NCBI GenBank assembly: GCA_016791115.1
Contig: JAEUNL010000064.1
Location: 1 to 64,000 of the forward strand
DNA length: 64,000 nucleotides
Reading direction: 5' to 3'
Source of the DNA: Rhodocyclaceae bacterium
Lineage (GTDB): Bacteria; Pseudomonadota; Gammaproteobacteria; Burkholderiales; Rhodocyclaceae
Shown here: positions 8,324-17,218 of the stretch, in pieces
Position numbering within the stretch: position 1 is the stretch's first letter
Layout of the letters: every line of letters starts with the position of its first letter
Notes under the pieces: generated by a model
Database searches by the model: none
Seen by the model: the letters and a program-made list of their open reading frames with translations, nothing else
What the model was told of the DNA's origin: nothing
Made by a program: the position numbers and the translations under genes

Positions 8324-9218
8324 ACGGACTTCCGCCGTATGATCCGTACGTACCATAAGCCCCACCCCCGTGTGCTTTCGCCTTGTTCAATAGCAGCAGC
8401 TTAACAGGACAGGATTCAATTGTTGCAAGCGCCTCGATCAGCGTCCCGTGCATCGTGGATTCGGCCTCCACAACCACGACGATCTGCCCCATGTGCGAAG
8501 CAAGAACACGCGATTCGTTGCTCAATAGCAGCGGCGGCGAGTCGAAGACAATGAGCCGATCTGAATAGCGGTTAGCCATCTCATCGAGAATCTGTCTCAT
8601 CGAATCACTGGCCAGCATCTCGGTCGCCTTTGAATGAGACGTGCCTGCATGCAAAATCGAGAACTTGTTGACGTTCGTAGGCAGGACTGCTTCAGCCAAG
8701 CCAATTTGGCCGCTCAGCACATCCAAAAGACCTGGCCGTGCCTGAATCCCCAGCGTTTCCGGTAAGGATGGTCTCGCGACGTCGGCGTCCACTAGCAAAA
8801 CCGTGTTATCGACCTCCATCGCTATGCTCATTGCGAGGTTCAACGATGTCGTGCTCTTCCCCTCGCCGGGCAATGCACTGGTCACCATTATCAAGTTACC
8901 GTTTTTTACGGTCCCCGCAGAATGCCCCATTGCATTGCGTATCAGCGGCCGCTTAATGATTCGAAATTCCTCGGCCACAGGCGTACTTGAATTGTCGGGC
9001 GTTATAAATCCACGATGCCCAAGTCTGAACAAATCAATTTCCACCCTGGATGCGGCAGGGCGCTTTGCGATCGGCTTTTCGGGCTCAACGTCAGCCATCC
9101 CAATATCGCCGCGCGGATAAGTTGCCGGGAAACCGTCCTGAAGGACGGAGCCGAGCGATGTTACCAACGGCTCCTTCCTTTCCTCCATACGCTTGGCAGC
9201 TCGTTCAATGATGCTCAT
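8301..9218 (-). CDS. EPS tyrosine autokinase (CpsD/CapB-like, XrtA-locus type)
   Basis: A 305-residue cytoplasmic bacterial tyrosine kinase of the exosortase-A-locus type (TIGR03018). Walker A is ALPGEGKST (Lys121) and Walker A' is LLVDADVARP (about 141-150). A DSPP-containing Walker-B-like stretch follows near residue 226. The last 20 residues hold five tyrosines spaced by Gly and Ser, the autophosphorylation cluster. It works with the chain-length protein encoded next door (eight-base gap) to control EPS chain length by cycles of phosphorylation. Its 3' end overlaps the start of the beta-barrel gene. Confidence 0.9.
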   Translation of the reverse strand: MSIIERAAKRMEERKEPLVTSLGSVLQDGFPATYPRGDIGMADVEPEKPIAKRPAASRVEIDLFRLGHRGFITPDNSSTPVAEEFRIIKRPLIRNAMGHSAGTVKNGNLIMVTSALPGEGKSTTSLNLAMSIAMEVDNTVLLVDADVARPSLPETLGIQARPGLLDVLSGQIGLAEAVLPTNVNKFSILHAGTSHSKATEMLASDSMRQILDEMANRYSDRLIVFDSPPLLLSNESRVLASHMGQIVVVVEAESTMHGTLIEALATIESCPVKLLLLNKAKAHGGGAYGTYGSYGGSPYGYGQGR

Positions 9219-9226
9219 CTTGCCCC

Positions 9227-10777
9227 TCAGCCCACGCGAGTCGCTATCATGAAAAATGCCATTGCACTGCCTAAATAACCGACGATCAGAGCTGCTAGCG
9301 CCGACAGGAAGCCAATCACTCGCCGACGCGACTGCCAGCGTTGGCTGCTATCCCAGCGCACGCTGACTGCCCCAAGCACAGGCAATCCGGTCACTTCCCT
9401 CAACGCCGTGGTGTCAAAAAATCGCGGCCGGACACGGCTGACAAGGAAACTTGCTGCGCCACCTGCGCCGATCGCCAAAATCAATCCGGCAAAGAACATC
9501 AGAGGCCGGTTTGGCGCGAACGGCCGAGGCGGAATCCGCGGGGCATCGACAACCCTTACCTGCGAAGCACCGGCATCTTGCATCTCCCCTCCAATACCGA
9601 GCGACTCGCGCCGGGCAACCAAACCCTCATATGTCTTCTTGTTAATCTCGTAGTCACGATTCAATTGCGCGAGTTCCGCCTCAATCTGCGGCACCATGCG
9701 CGCTGCATCCTTGTACTGACGGTAGCGAGATTCGTATTCCGAGACTCTGGCACGCAGGGACGCTACAGATGCATCTGATTTGGCCAGTGCAACCTTTATC
9801 TCGCGATAGACCGGATTCGCGGATGAGGATGTAATGCGCGTTGCGCCCCCACCCTTCTCGATACCAGACCTCTCCTTGCGACGCTGCTCCTCAAGGCTGG
9901 CAAGCACGCGCTTCGCGCCGACCACATCCGGGTGGTCATCCGTAAATCGTTGCAGCAAGCTATCAAGGTTGCGCTGAACGGCGTCGATACGGGCATCCAA
10001 CTCGGACATTACCGGAGCGGCGGTCGAATCACGGCTCTCGACGATGACAGCACTTTCCCCAGATATCTGACGCGCAAGCGCATCGCGTGAATTCTCCGCC
10101 TCGCGCAACTCAAGCCGTGCCTGCGTAAGCAAAGTATTCAGCTCGTCAACTTTGCCGAAATAATCTTTACCCGAATCGGCAACTCCAAGGTTACGCAGCC
10201 GAAACTCCTTAAGGCGATTCTCGGCATCTCTCAATTTTTCCTCGTAAACCTCGATCTGCTCCTGGACGAATTCCTTCGCTGCCGTGGTGTCCTTTCGTCC
10301 AGCGCCCTGCGTCGATTCAACGAAGATTGCCGCAAGCTTCTCAACGACCATTTTTGCGCGTATCGGATCGCTGTCCCAGAAACTCAGGGAATATAAGTTT
10401 TCGCGCCCGGCAAGCTTCACCTCGAACCTGCGCATTAACTGCTCTGCGAGGACTTCACGGGCGCGTTCTGTCTTGGCCAAAGGCGCCAAATCGGTGGTCT
10501 GAATCAACTTTTCGATATTGGGACGGCTGATCAGCGTCTTTCCAACCAAGGCAGCTTGTTGATCGACGCTAGGCTGGATCGCCAACCCCGTCATTACCGG
10601 CCGCAGGATCGTTTGGGTATCGACGAAGATTTTGGCCGATGATTCGTAGCGATCGGGAATCATCCAAATAACGCCACTGATCATGATTGCCACGGCCCAG
10701 GCAACCAGAACTCCCAACCAGCGGTTCAACCACATGCCACGCAAGGTCGTCGCCATGGGGCGCAATAATTCAAGCAT
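9227..10777 (-). CDS. EPS chain-length determinant (Wzz-type, XrtA locus)
   Basis: A 516-residue polysaccharide co-polymerase of the inner membrane. A Wzz domain with a first membrane helix (about 18-40) is followed by a long periplasmic coiled-coil region (about 180-390, rich in E, R, Q and A). A Pro-rich segment (RIPPRPFAPNRP) precedes a second helix (about 428-448), and a last hydrophobic helix sits at the C-terminus (about 485-510). The size and the extra C-terminal helix fit TIGR03007. The autokinase is separate rather than fused, as usual in exosortase-A loci. It lies between the Wza-like gene and the kinase gene. Confidence 0.9.
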   Translation of the reverse strand: MLELLRPMATTLRGMWLNRWLGVLVAWAVAIMISGVIWMIPDRYESSAKIFVDTQTILRPVMTGLAIQPSVDQQAALVGKTLISRPNIEKLIQTTDLAPLAKTERAREVLAEQLMRRFEVKLAGRENLYSLSFWDSDPIRAKMVVEKLAAIFVESTQGAGRKDTTAAKEFVQEQIEVYEEKLRDAENRLKEFRLRNLGVADSGKDYFGKVDELNTLLTQARLELREAENSRDALARQISGESAVIVESRDSTAAPVMSELDARIDAVQRNLDSLLQRFTDDHPDVVGAKRVLASLEEQRRKERSGIEKGGGATRITSSSANPVYREIKVALAKSDASVASLRARVSEYESRYRQYKDAARMVPQIEAELAQLNRDYEINKKTYEGLVARRESLGIGGEMQDAGASQVRVVDAPRIPPRPFAPNRPLMFFAGLILAIGAGGAASFLVSRVRPRFFDTTALREVTGLPVLGAVSVRWDSSQRWQSRRRVIGFLSALAALIVGYLGSAMAFFMIATRVG

Positions 10778-10873
10778 ATCTATCGCATCAGGTTAGGCAG
10801 GTCCCGCCACGCGGCGGTCGCGTCAATAATGACAGGACAGAACCCACCGGACCCCATTTGAGTGGATTACCTA

Positions 10874-11509
10874 CTAAAGCCAACTCTGCGGAATGATCAC
10901 GACATCTCCAGGCCGCATCTCCACATTCGCGGAGACGTCACCACGCTTGACCAGATCCTTCAAACGTACGGAATACTGCTTGTTGCCATCCGCAGTCCGA
11001 AGAATCGTTGCTGCGTTGCCGTCTGCAAACTCGGTCAATCCACCGACGGCAATCATCACATCAAGCAACGTCATTTTCTGCTTGTACGAAAGTACCTGGG
11101 GCTTCACGGCCTCGCCGACGACACGAATCTGCTCGCTATACGGTCCAACCACGTTGGTGACTATGACGGTTACAACAGGGTCACGAATGAATTTTGCCAA
11201 CGACTTCTCGATGTCTCGTGCCAGCGAAACGGGATCTTTGCCGATCGCAATCATGTCCTCCACAAGCGGGGCACTTACCTTCCCGTCGGGCCGCACAGGC
11301 ACCACCATCGAAAGTTCTGGGTTGCGCCAGACAGAAATACTGACCATATCCCCCGGCCCGAGAACGTATTTGTAGTCGCTGATCGAGGCAACCGCAGGTG
11401 CGGGCGGGTGAGGATTTGAACTGCACGCTCCAAGAAACAATCCCGACAACACCACCCAGAAAGGCACAAGGCCACGAAAAACCAAGCGTTTTAGACAAAA
11501 ATGCAGCAT
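10874..11509 (-). CDS. Polysaccharide export lipoprotein (Wza-like, XrtA locus)
   Basis: A 211-residue outer-membrane export lipoprotein. The start at 11509 is chosen because GGGAGGT lies six bases upstream; the frame stays open to 11602. The signal peptide ends in the lipobox LGAC (Cys29). A polysaccharide-export domain follows (YVLGPGDMVSISVWRNPEL, about 45-65, then RPDGKVSAPLV), with one SLBB-like region (IRVVGEAVKPQVLSY). It ends in MRPGDVVIIPQSW, the hallmark C-terminus of the family (TIGR03027 type). It is short compared with Wza of group 1 capsules. It is the first gene of the export operon, so its promoter must lie in the 750-base gap upstream. Confidence 0.9.
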   Translation of the reverse strand: MLHFCLKRLVFRGLVPFWVVLSGLFLGACSSNPHPPAPAVASISDYKYVLGPGDMVSISVWRNPELSMVVPVRPDGKVSAPLVEDMIAIGKDPVSLARDIEKSLAKFIRDPVVTVIVTNVVGPYSEQIRVVGEAVKPQVLSYKQKMTLLDVMIAVGGLTEFADGNAATILRTADGNKQYSVRLKDLVKRGDVSANVEMRPGDVVIIPQSWL

Positions 11510-11876
11510 GGCACCTCCCAATAAGGCAGACAACCAAGACAGACTCGGACGTCTGCAAAAGTTTAGCTTTATCCCTTGCCCTTCACAGTGGGATTCCTTC
11601 ACGACAACCGTCTGGTCATCGTCTGCAAACAGCGACAGAATTTGATTCTAATCCCTTCGCCAAACCGACGCACCAGCGACGGCCTTTCAGAAAAACCCGC
11701 CATAACAACCCCCTATCGTGCCAATCGATTCGGATTGAGTGGCGCCAAGGGGTGACGATTTTGGGTCAGCCCAGATCACAGCTATTAGGCAGTCTCCCAT
11801 TTGCTTCGCCCGACAGAAGCGTGAACGTGCAGTTTGGCACATCCCCTCTAAATTTTTGGCCTACCGCTCCGTTGAC

Positions 11877-11924
11877 TCATGCAATCGAGAACTTTGTCAC
11901 AGCGTAGCATTCATGATTGCATGA
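11877..11924. promoter_or_regulatory. Perfect 10-base inverted repeat, candidate enhancer site
   Basis: TCATGCAATC (11877-11886) is repeated in inverse orientation as GATTGCATGA (11915-11924), with 28 bases between. The right arm is itself part of a smaller palindrome, TCATG-ATTG-CATGA (11911-11924). The arms lie about 24 to 70 bases upstream of the sigma-54 -24 element, where enhancer-binding activators often bind. An RNA role is unlikely because the repeat precedes the predicted transcription start. Confidence 0.5.
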
Positions 11925-11945
11925 TGAAATTAATGTGGACCAACA

Positions 11946-11962
11946 CTGGCAAGAGTTTTGCT
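11946..11962 (+). promoter_or_regulatory. Sigma-54 (-24/-12) promoter for the beta-helix gene
   Basis: The site CTGGCAAGAGTTTTGCT matches the sigma-54 consensus YTGGCACG-N4-TTGCW at every position except C to A after TGGCA, and it has the required 10 bases between GG (11948-11949) and GC (11960-11961). Transcription would start near 11973, leaving a leader of about 290 bases before the ATG at 12263. Exosortase-A loci commonly carry the PrsK/PrsR two-component pair, PrsR being a sigma-54-type activator, so this control fits the locus. Confidence 0.65.
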
Positions 11963-12262
11963 TTTCAAGTCCATATTTCGAGATTTTCATGGCACCAATC
12001 GCCGCCAAAATGCCCGAAACATCGACGTTCCTTTGCGCTGCGGGATATTGATTGATGCAGCCAAATATCAGGCTAAATTAGATCGACCCGCTCGACTGCG
12101 GTCGTAGTAATACATTGACTGGATGAATTGACGTATCAAGAGACAGCCAAAGCCCATCAAGTAACCGAAAACCAAACGCATAGAGATGGATCGGCAACTG
12201 GGAAACGCTTTCGGCCACGAGCGCAATCTGCACCGAACCAACTCTGCTTCATTCAACAGACC

Positions 12263-13564
12263 ATGAAACTCTCATCCGCCCATGCCACCTTTCGCAAAAC
12301 CCAATCGCTCGTACGCAGCCCAAGTGCGGTTGGGACCACCTTAATGCGATGTGTGCGCTACTTGCTGTTCGTCGCGACCAGTCTTCACCTTAGTCTGCCA
12401 GCACACGCGCAGGCGACTCTTGTGACTGTCGGCACCGTTGCCGAGTTACATAGCGCCATCGATGCCGCTAATTCTGCGGGCGGCAATCGGGCAATCATGC
12501 TCCGCGACGGCACGTACACGATCAACGATACGCTCTACATCAATGCGCCCAACATTTCTATTGTTGGCGCCTCGGGCAACCGCCAATCCGTTGTAATCCA
12601 GGGCGATGCGATGTCCAGTAGTGCGCGGATCGGAAACGTCATCCGCGTGGCGGCCAGCAATTTCAAATTGCAGGACGTCACATTGCAAAGAAGCGGATGG
12701 CACCTAATTCAAGTCGTCGGCGAAGCGGACGCTGATTCGACTGTGATTCGAAACTGCATCCTGCGAGACGCTTACCAGCAAATGGTCAAGGTCAGCAATA
12801 ACCCGGCGACGCCAAATGTCACCGGTGACAATGGATTGGTCGAGAATTGCATATTCGAATACACGGCAGGAATCGGGCCCCAGTACTACATCGGCGGCAT
12901 CGATGCTCATGGCTCGAAGAACTGGGTGGTCCGCAATAATACGTTCCGATCGATCATCAGCCCAAGCGGCACCGTCGCTGAGTTTGCCGTACACTTCTGG
13001 GACGGCTCCGCGAACAACATCGTCGAGAAGAATCTAATCATCAATTGCGACCGCGGCGTCGGCTTTGGCATGGACGGCAAGCCAAACAACGGCGGCATCA
13101 TTCGCAACAACATGATCTATCACGCTGCCAGCGCCGGACAATTCGCAGACACTTCGGTTGCCTTGGTGGAGAGCCCGAACTCACAGGTTTACAACAATAC
13201 GATAATCATGGACAACAGCTTCCCATGGGCAATTGAGTACCGTTTTGGCAGTACGAGCGGTGTGCTTATCGCCAACAACCTGTCCAACAAGCCAGTCACG
13301 AGTCGAGACGGCGCTACGGGCACCATATCGAAGAACTTGTCGAACGCTATCGCCGCTTGGTTTACCAACAAGTCAAACGGTGACCTTCACCTGGCTTTGG
13401 CCGTGAGCGGTGTGGTTGGAGCCGGTCAGAGCATCGCCGCCCTGACCGAAGATTTTGATGGTCAGGCAAGACCATCAAACAGCGTGGATATTGGCGCAGA
13501 TCAGCTCACGGCGGCCACGGCAAGTCCTCTTCCACCGACAAATCTCCGAGTCGTTACGCCTTGA
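12263..13564 (+). CDS. Secreted right-handed beta-helix protein (pectate-lyase-like fold)
   Basis: About 433 residues from the ATG at 12263. An ATG at 12344 would give a shorter signal peptide; neither start has a clear ribosome-binding site. The signal peptide (RYLLFVATSLHLSLPAHAQA) is followed by a parallel beta-helix of N-rich rungs such as VVRNNTFRS, VEKNLIINCDRG, IIRNNMIYH and VYNNTIIM. The fold is shared by polysaccharide lyases and epimerases, and the GNRAIMLRDGTY start is typical. In an EPS locus a role in trimming or modifying exported polymer is plausible, but no catalytic residues can be assigned. The protein stops abruptly after PPTNLRVVTP, which looks like the first strand of an FN3 domain. 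No PEP-CTERM signal is present. Confidence 0.75.
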   Translation: MKLSSAHATFRKTQSLVRSPSAVGTTLMRCVRYLLFVATSLHLSLPAHAQATLVTVGTVAELHSAIDAANSAGGNRAIMLRDGTYTINDTLYINAPNISIVGASGNRQSVVIQGDAMSSSARIGNVIRVAASNFKLQDVTLQRSGWHLIQVVGEADADSTVIRNCILRDAYQQMVKVSNNPATPNVTGDNGLVENCIFEYTAGIGPQYYIGGIDAHGSKNWVVRNNTFRSIISPSGTVAEFAVHFWDGSANNIVEKNLIINCDRGVGFGMDGKPNNGGIIRNNMIYHAASAGQFADTSVALVESPNSQVYNNTIIMDNSFPWAIEYRFGSTSGVLIANNLSNKPVTSRDGATGTISKNLSNAIAAWFTNKSNGDLHLALAVSGVVGAGQSIAALTEDFDGQARPSNSVDIGADQLTAATASPLPPTNLRVVTP

Positions 13565-13711
13565 ACTTATTTCACGCCACCGAATGGGGACCGGTCGCAC
13601 CTCGTGCATATGTATGACGCTTGACCTAGGTTTAGCGGCGACTCCGAACACTTACTCGCCAGTTGTCCTGCGATGTGATCACCGCGGAACAGATATTGAT
13701 GGAGCAGAACT

Positions 13712-14977
13712 ATGAAGACATCGTTTTCTTTTGGATTTGAGAAGCGCTTGGCACGGACCCGTCATAGGCCCTCCTCATGCCATTCACTATCACTTTTCGC
13801 GCTAGGGATATTGTCCTTTGCAGCTGGCACCGCCGCTGCAGGGCAGCGAATTCAACCAACGGATCTCACATACCTCGGCACGATCAACATTGCCCATAGC
13901 GACGGCGGTTGCGCTGGTTCGCCAAACGCACGCGCAACGGGCCTAACTTACAATCCGGCAGGTAATGGAGGTGCTGGCAGTTTTTACATCTCCGGTCGCA
14001 CAGACACGCACTGTGTCGCAGAGATCACCAAACCTGCTGTCGGCGGCACGGCAAGTTTCATTCAGAATTACACCGATCCAACCAACGGCTCGTGGAGTCA
14101 GGTTGCTGATTGTTACAACGGATGCATTATCGGTGGTCATTTGGTATACAAGAGTAACTTGTATATCACCGCGTTTAGCTACTATGACGCTTCGTTTACC
14201 CAGACGAAGTCGCTATGGCGACACAGCCTGACGCTCAACAACCATTCTGGAATGGTTGGGCCGATCGCAGCAGGTTCCGGCAATCAGGGCATGTACAACC
14301 AATACATGGACAACGTGCCAGCGGCCTTTCAATCCATGCTAGGCGGGCCGGCGGTCATTGGCGGCTGTTGCTTCTCAATCATTTCGCGAACTTCACTCGG
14401 TCCCGCGTTGTACTCGTTTGACCCGGAGCGACCGGGAACAGTCACTGCGTTGGTTGGCTATCCCGACGGGCATCAAACACTCAATTCCTGGGGAGCAAGC
14501 GGCTCGCACCCTGAAGCGAATCCCACTACAAAAATGGGCGGCGTAAGTTTCGTGGAAGGGACTGATACGATTCTGTTCGTTGGCACTACAGGGAAGGGAA
14601 GCTACTGCTACGGGGGTTCGGAGTGTGGCGACCCGATGTACCCTGACAACAAGGGGGCACATGCTTATCCATATGTGCATTACATGTGGGCCTATGACGT
14701 TGATGATCTTGCCGCGGTCAAGGCCGGCACCAAGCAGATGTGGGATGTCCTGCCGTATGCCCATTGGGAATTGCCGAACATCGGCCGTGTGGAAGACGAA
14801 TGGTCCGCAACGGGTATTGCATTCGACCCAGCCGCCAATCGTCTCTATGTGCTTAAGGTTCGCGAAACTGACGGATCTGCGTGGCCCCAAATCCATGTCT
14901 ATAACGTCAACGTCACTGGTACAAGTGCTGCACCTACAGCTCCGCCAAGCCCGACCGGCTTGACCGTCGTCCCCTGA
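13712..14977 (+). CDS. Secreted cysteine-rich protein of unknown function
   Basis: A 421-residue protein preceded by a TGGAGCAG ribosome-binding site. A long signal peptide (hydrophobic SLFALGILSFAAGTAAA, about residues 26-43) implies export. The mature part holds eight cysteines (including GGCAGS, CYNGC, a CC pair and CYGGSEC), enough for four disulfides, plus many Tyr, Trp, Gly and Asn residues. I do not recognise the fold. The repeating 'SFYISGR', 'LYSFDPERP' and 'NRLYVLKVRETDG' strands look beta-propeller-like. It lies 147 bases after the beta-helix gene with no promoter seen between them, so they are probably co-transcribed. It ends in PPSPTGLTVVP, similar to the tail of the beta-helix protein. 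Confidence 0.7.
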   Translation: MKTSFSFGFEKRLARTRHRPSSCHSLSLFALGILSFAAGTAAAGQRIQPTDLTYLGTINIAHSDGGCAGSPNARATGLTYNPAGNGGAGSFYISGRTDTHCVAEITKPAVGGTASFIQNYTDPTNGSWSQVADCYNGCIIGGHLVYKSNLYITAFSYYDASFTQTKSLWRHSLTLNNHSGMVGPIAAGSGNQGMYNQYMDNVPAAFQSMLGGPAVIGGCCFSIISRTSLGPALYSFDPERPGTVTALVGYPDGHQTLNSWGASGSHPEANPTTKMGGVSFVEGTDTILFVGTTGKGSYCYGGSECGDPMYPDNKGAHAYPYVHYMWAYDVDDLAAVKAGTKQMWDVLPYAHWELPNIGRVEDEWSATGIAFDPAANRLYVLKVRETDGSAWPQIHVYNVNVTGTSAAPTAPPSPTGLTVVP

Positions 14978-14997
14978 AACAAATGTGAACGCGGCTT

Positions 14998-15021
14998 CCG
15001 GCTGACTGTCACGGCAGCCGG
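14998..15021 (+). terminator. Hairpin after the cysteine-rich gene
   Basis: CCGGCTG (14998-15004) and CAGCCGG (15015-15021) form a perfect seven-base stem with a ten-base loop, 20 bases past the stop at 14977 and between convergent genes. There is no T-run behind it, so intrinsic termination is only possible. The rest of 14978-15191 shows nothing else. Confidence 0.35.
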
Positions 15022-15191
15022 GGCACCTCAATCAGAGATAAGTAGGCCAAAGCTCCATCACCACGGTGCGATGGCCATGCTGGTAACCAAAGTTCAGCAG
15101 ACATCTGAAAAAGCTACTTCAACTCCACTAGCTCCAGTTTGCAAGTCTGTGGTTAACTGCCCGACCGCTTCGTCCTCAAGTGTCCGATCGT

Positions 15192-16310
15192 TCAGCGTTC
15201 CAACGCTGCTTGATAGACATCCAAGTGACGCTGTGCGCTAACAGCCCACGAGAACTGACTCGCCCACTTCGTCTCCAAAGTCGACGCACCAATGCTGCGG
15301 CGCCCTCGCATTACGATCTTCCGACACGCCGCGATCCAGGCATCTAGGTTTTCGACCGGAAGAATTTCTGCATGCGGACCTTTGAGCTCGCTCAGGCTTG
15401 CCAGATCGCTGAACAATACTGGCGTACCTACCGCCTGCGCCTCAAGCGCTGGAAAGCCAAACCCTTCATAAAGCGTCGGGTAAAGTACCAGCTCAGCATG
15501 CTGATAAAGACCCGGCATTTCCTCCTCTGGCACGAAAGGCAGAAAGCTGACGCGACCGGCAAATTGCGGCGACAGATCTGCCATCGCCACTTGGCGCTCC
15601 TGGCCGCTGAACCCGCAAACGAGCAGCTTCAGTTGCTCCAATCCCAAGCTGTCAAAGACCTTGAGTGCCCAGCCGAACCGTTTACGCTCGATCGCCCCGC
15701 CGACGTAGAGCAGGTAGCGGGCTTCGCCGATCATTGCGGTAGCCAAATCCGGCCGTGGAAACTCATCCGCTTCAAGAAAGATGTCGGAAATTCCATGCGG
15801 AATCACATGAAGCTTCTCGGCCAGCCAAGGCCACGCGTCGAGGATGTCGCGGCGCGAAGATTCGCTGATAGTAATGATCGCCGCAGCACGCTTGTACGCA
15901 CCCGGCAGCAGGCGATGACGGTACCACTGTTCGTAGCCTGCGAGCGGCGAACGCCAGGGAAGCATATCGTGGATGGTCACGATAGTCGGTACCGGCTGCC
16001 AGAACGGCAAGCTCGTTGCCGTGCAATGGAGCAGGTCGACATGCCGGCGGCGGCAGCGCATAGGCAGCCCCATCTGTTCCCATGTGTGAAAACGATAGCC
16101 TTTGAAATCGAACAACTCGATCGTTGCAGACACTCCTGGTGGTTGATGGAAGGCGGTCTCCGGCCGGTCCCCGAAGAGTTGCCAACGCAGTTGCTGCGAA
16201 GCGTCGACATGGGAAATGCATTCGGAAACATACTTGCCCATCCCTCGCAGATGGTCGGTATTAAGACAGCGAGCATCTACGCCGACCAGGATCTCGTTCT
16301 TTCCCCTCAA
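15192..16310 (-). CDS. Glycosyltransferase, GT4 family
   Basis: A GT-B-fold glycosyltransferase of about 372 residues. I chose the TTG at 16310 because GGAGGA lies four bases before it; the frame is open up to an ATG at 16388, which would overlap the preceding gene by 52 bases. The N-terminal domain starts with ILVGVDARCLN and includes G-M-G-K-Y. The C-terminal nucleotide-sugar domain shows YLLYVGGAIERKRFG, the region FVPEEEMPGLYQHAELVLYPTLYEGFGFPALEAQAVGTPVLFSD and the E-x7-E signature within it. It should add a hexose or related sugar to the EPS repeat unit. The donor is unknown. Confidence 0.85.
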   Translation of the reverse strand: MRGKNEILVGVDARCLNTDHLRGMGKYVSECISHVDASQQLRWQLFGDRPETAFHQPPGVSATIELFDFKGYRFHTWEQMGLPMRCRRRHVDLLHCTATSLPFWQPVPTIVTIHDMLPWRSPLAGYEQWYRHRLLPGAYKRAAAIITISESSRRDILDAWPWLAEKLHVIPHGISDIFLEADEFPRPDLATAMIGEARYLLYVGGAIERKRFGWALKVFDSLGLEQLKLLVCGFSGQERQVAMADLSPQFAGRVSFLPFVPEEEMPGLYQHAELVLYPTLYEGFGFPALEAQAVGTPVLFSDLASLSELKGPHAEILPVENLDAWIAACRKIVMRGRRSIGASTLETKWASQFSWAVSAQRHLDVYQAALER

Positions 16311-16336
16311 TCTGTCCTCCAACGCGCCGAGCGGGC

Positions 16337-17218
16337 TCAATATGCAACGCCAAGAGGAATCAGCGCCGCCTTGAGCAGATTCTTCCACGTTCGTACATCA
16401 CTTGGCCGATAGCGTAGCGAGTTGGCCGCACAACTCAATGCGAATCTCCAGTCGCCTGCGTCGGCAGCAAAATGGCTCGTCACTTGGTAAGCAGAGGCCA
16501 AAGCCGGCGAACGCATTCGCGCGTGCACCTCGCCGACACCGCCCGGCGCGAATGCCTCGTCGAGGATACGCAATCGCGCGATCAAGGTCCGACGGCTCAT
16601 GGTCGACTTCGATTTCTTGTGAAAGCGATAGCGGACGACCGGGTCGGATAAATAGCCTAGTTCATTCTCGGCGCAGATCCTGAGCCACAACGCCCAGTCT
16701 TCGCACGTTACGTAGGTCTCGTCGAATCCACCGAACCGATTGAAGACGTCGCGGCGAACCATCACCGTCGAATTGGTGATGAAGTTGATCACCAGCAACT
16801 GTTTCAGAACCTTGCCGGCGTACGGCGGTTCGAAGCTGCTGCGCAGTAGCTCATGTTCGAGTGTCTCGCCAAAGCACACGGAATCGGTGTGCGAAATCGC
16901 GAACTCTCCGCACGATGCAATCTGTTTCGCCGTCTTCTCAGGCAACCAAATGTCGTCAGCGTCGAGAAAGGCAATCCATTCGCCATGTGCGGCTGCGACA
17001 CCGGCATTGCGCGCGCAGGCACTACCACGATTCTGCTGCCGAATTACTCGAATCTTCTCGCCGTACTCAGCGAGGATCGCGAGCGTGCTATCAGTCGAGC
17101 CGTCGTCGACAACGATGATCTCGCAATTCGAATAGGTCTGCCCCAAAGCGCTGTCAAGCGTCTCGCGCAGGTAAGTCTCGGCGTTGTAGGCCGGAACGAT
17201 TATGCTGACTAACTCCAT
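16337..17218 (-). CDS. Glycosyltransferase, GT2 family
   Basis: About 293 residues, starting at 17218 (GAGGAG four bases upstream), which removes 31 residues of open frame read inside the ligase gene. It is a GT-A fold with VSIIVPAYNAETYL at the N-terminus, IIVVDDGSTDST (nucleotide-binding Asp), ARNAGVAAAHGEWIAFLDADD (DxD motif) and a VTCEDWALWLR acceptor motif. No membrane helix is evident, so it is a peripheral cytoplasmic enzyme. Its start overlaps the end of the ligase gene by 65 bases, indicating tight translational linkage. Confidence 0.85.
   Translation of the reverse strand: MELVSIIVPAYNAETYLRETLDSALGQTYSNCEIIVVDDGSTDSTLAILAEYGEKIRVIRQQNRGSACARNAGVAAAHGEWIAFLDADDIWLPEKTAKQIASCGEFAISHTDSVCFGETLEHELLRSSFEPPYAGKVLKQLLVINFITNSTVMVRRDVFNRFGGFDETYVTCEDWALWLRICAENELGYLSDPVVRYRFHKKSKSTMSRRTLIARLRILDEAFAPGGVGEVHARMRSPALASAYQVTSHFAADAGDWRFALSCAANSLRYRPSDVRTWKNLLKAALIPLGVAY

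Larger units (their letters stand above)
11510..12262. other. Divergent intergenic region, no gene seen
   Basis: About 750 bases between the leftward Wza-like gene and the rightward beta-helix gene. I find no convincing coding frame. It contains a perfect 10-base inverted repeat (11877-11886 and 11915-11924) and a sigma-54-type site (11946-11962), both oriented to serve the rightward genes. No equally clear promoter for the leftward export operon was found by eye. Confidence 0.6.

Noticed and set aside
11835..11850. TGGCACATCCCCTCT as another sigma-54 site
   Set aside because: The -24 half is perfect but there is no TTGC at the required spacing.
12263..14977. PEP-CTERM sorting tails on the two secreted proteins
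   Set aside because: Neither C-terminus has the PEP motif, membrane helix and basic tail; both end in a short Pro-rich FN3-like strand.
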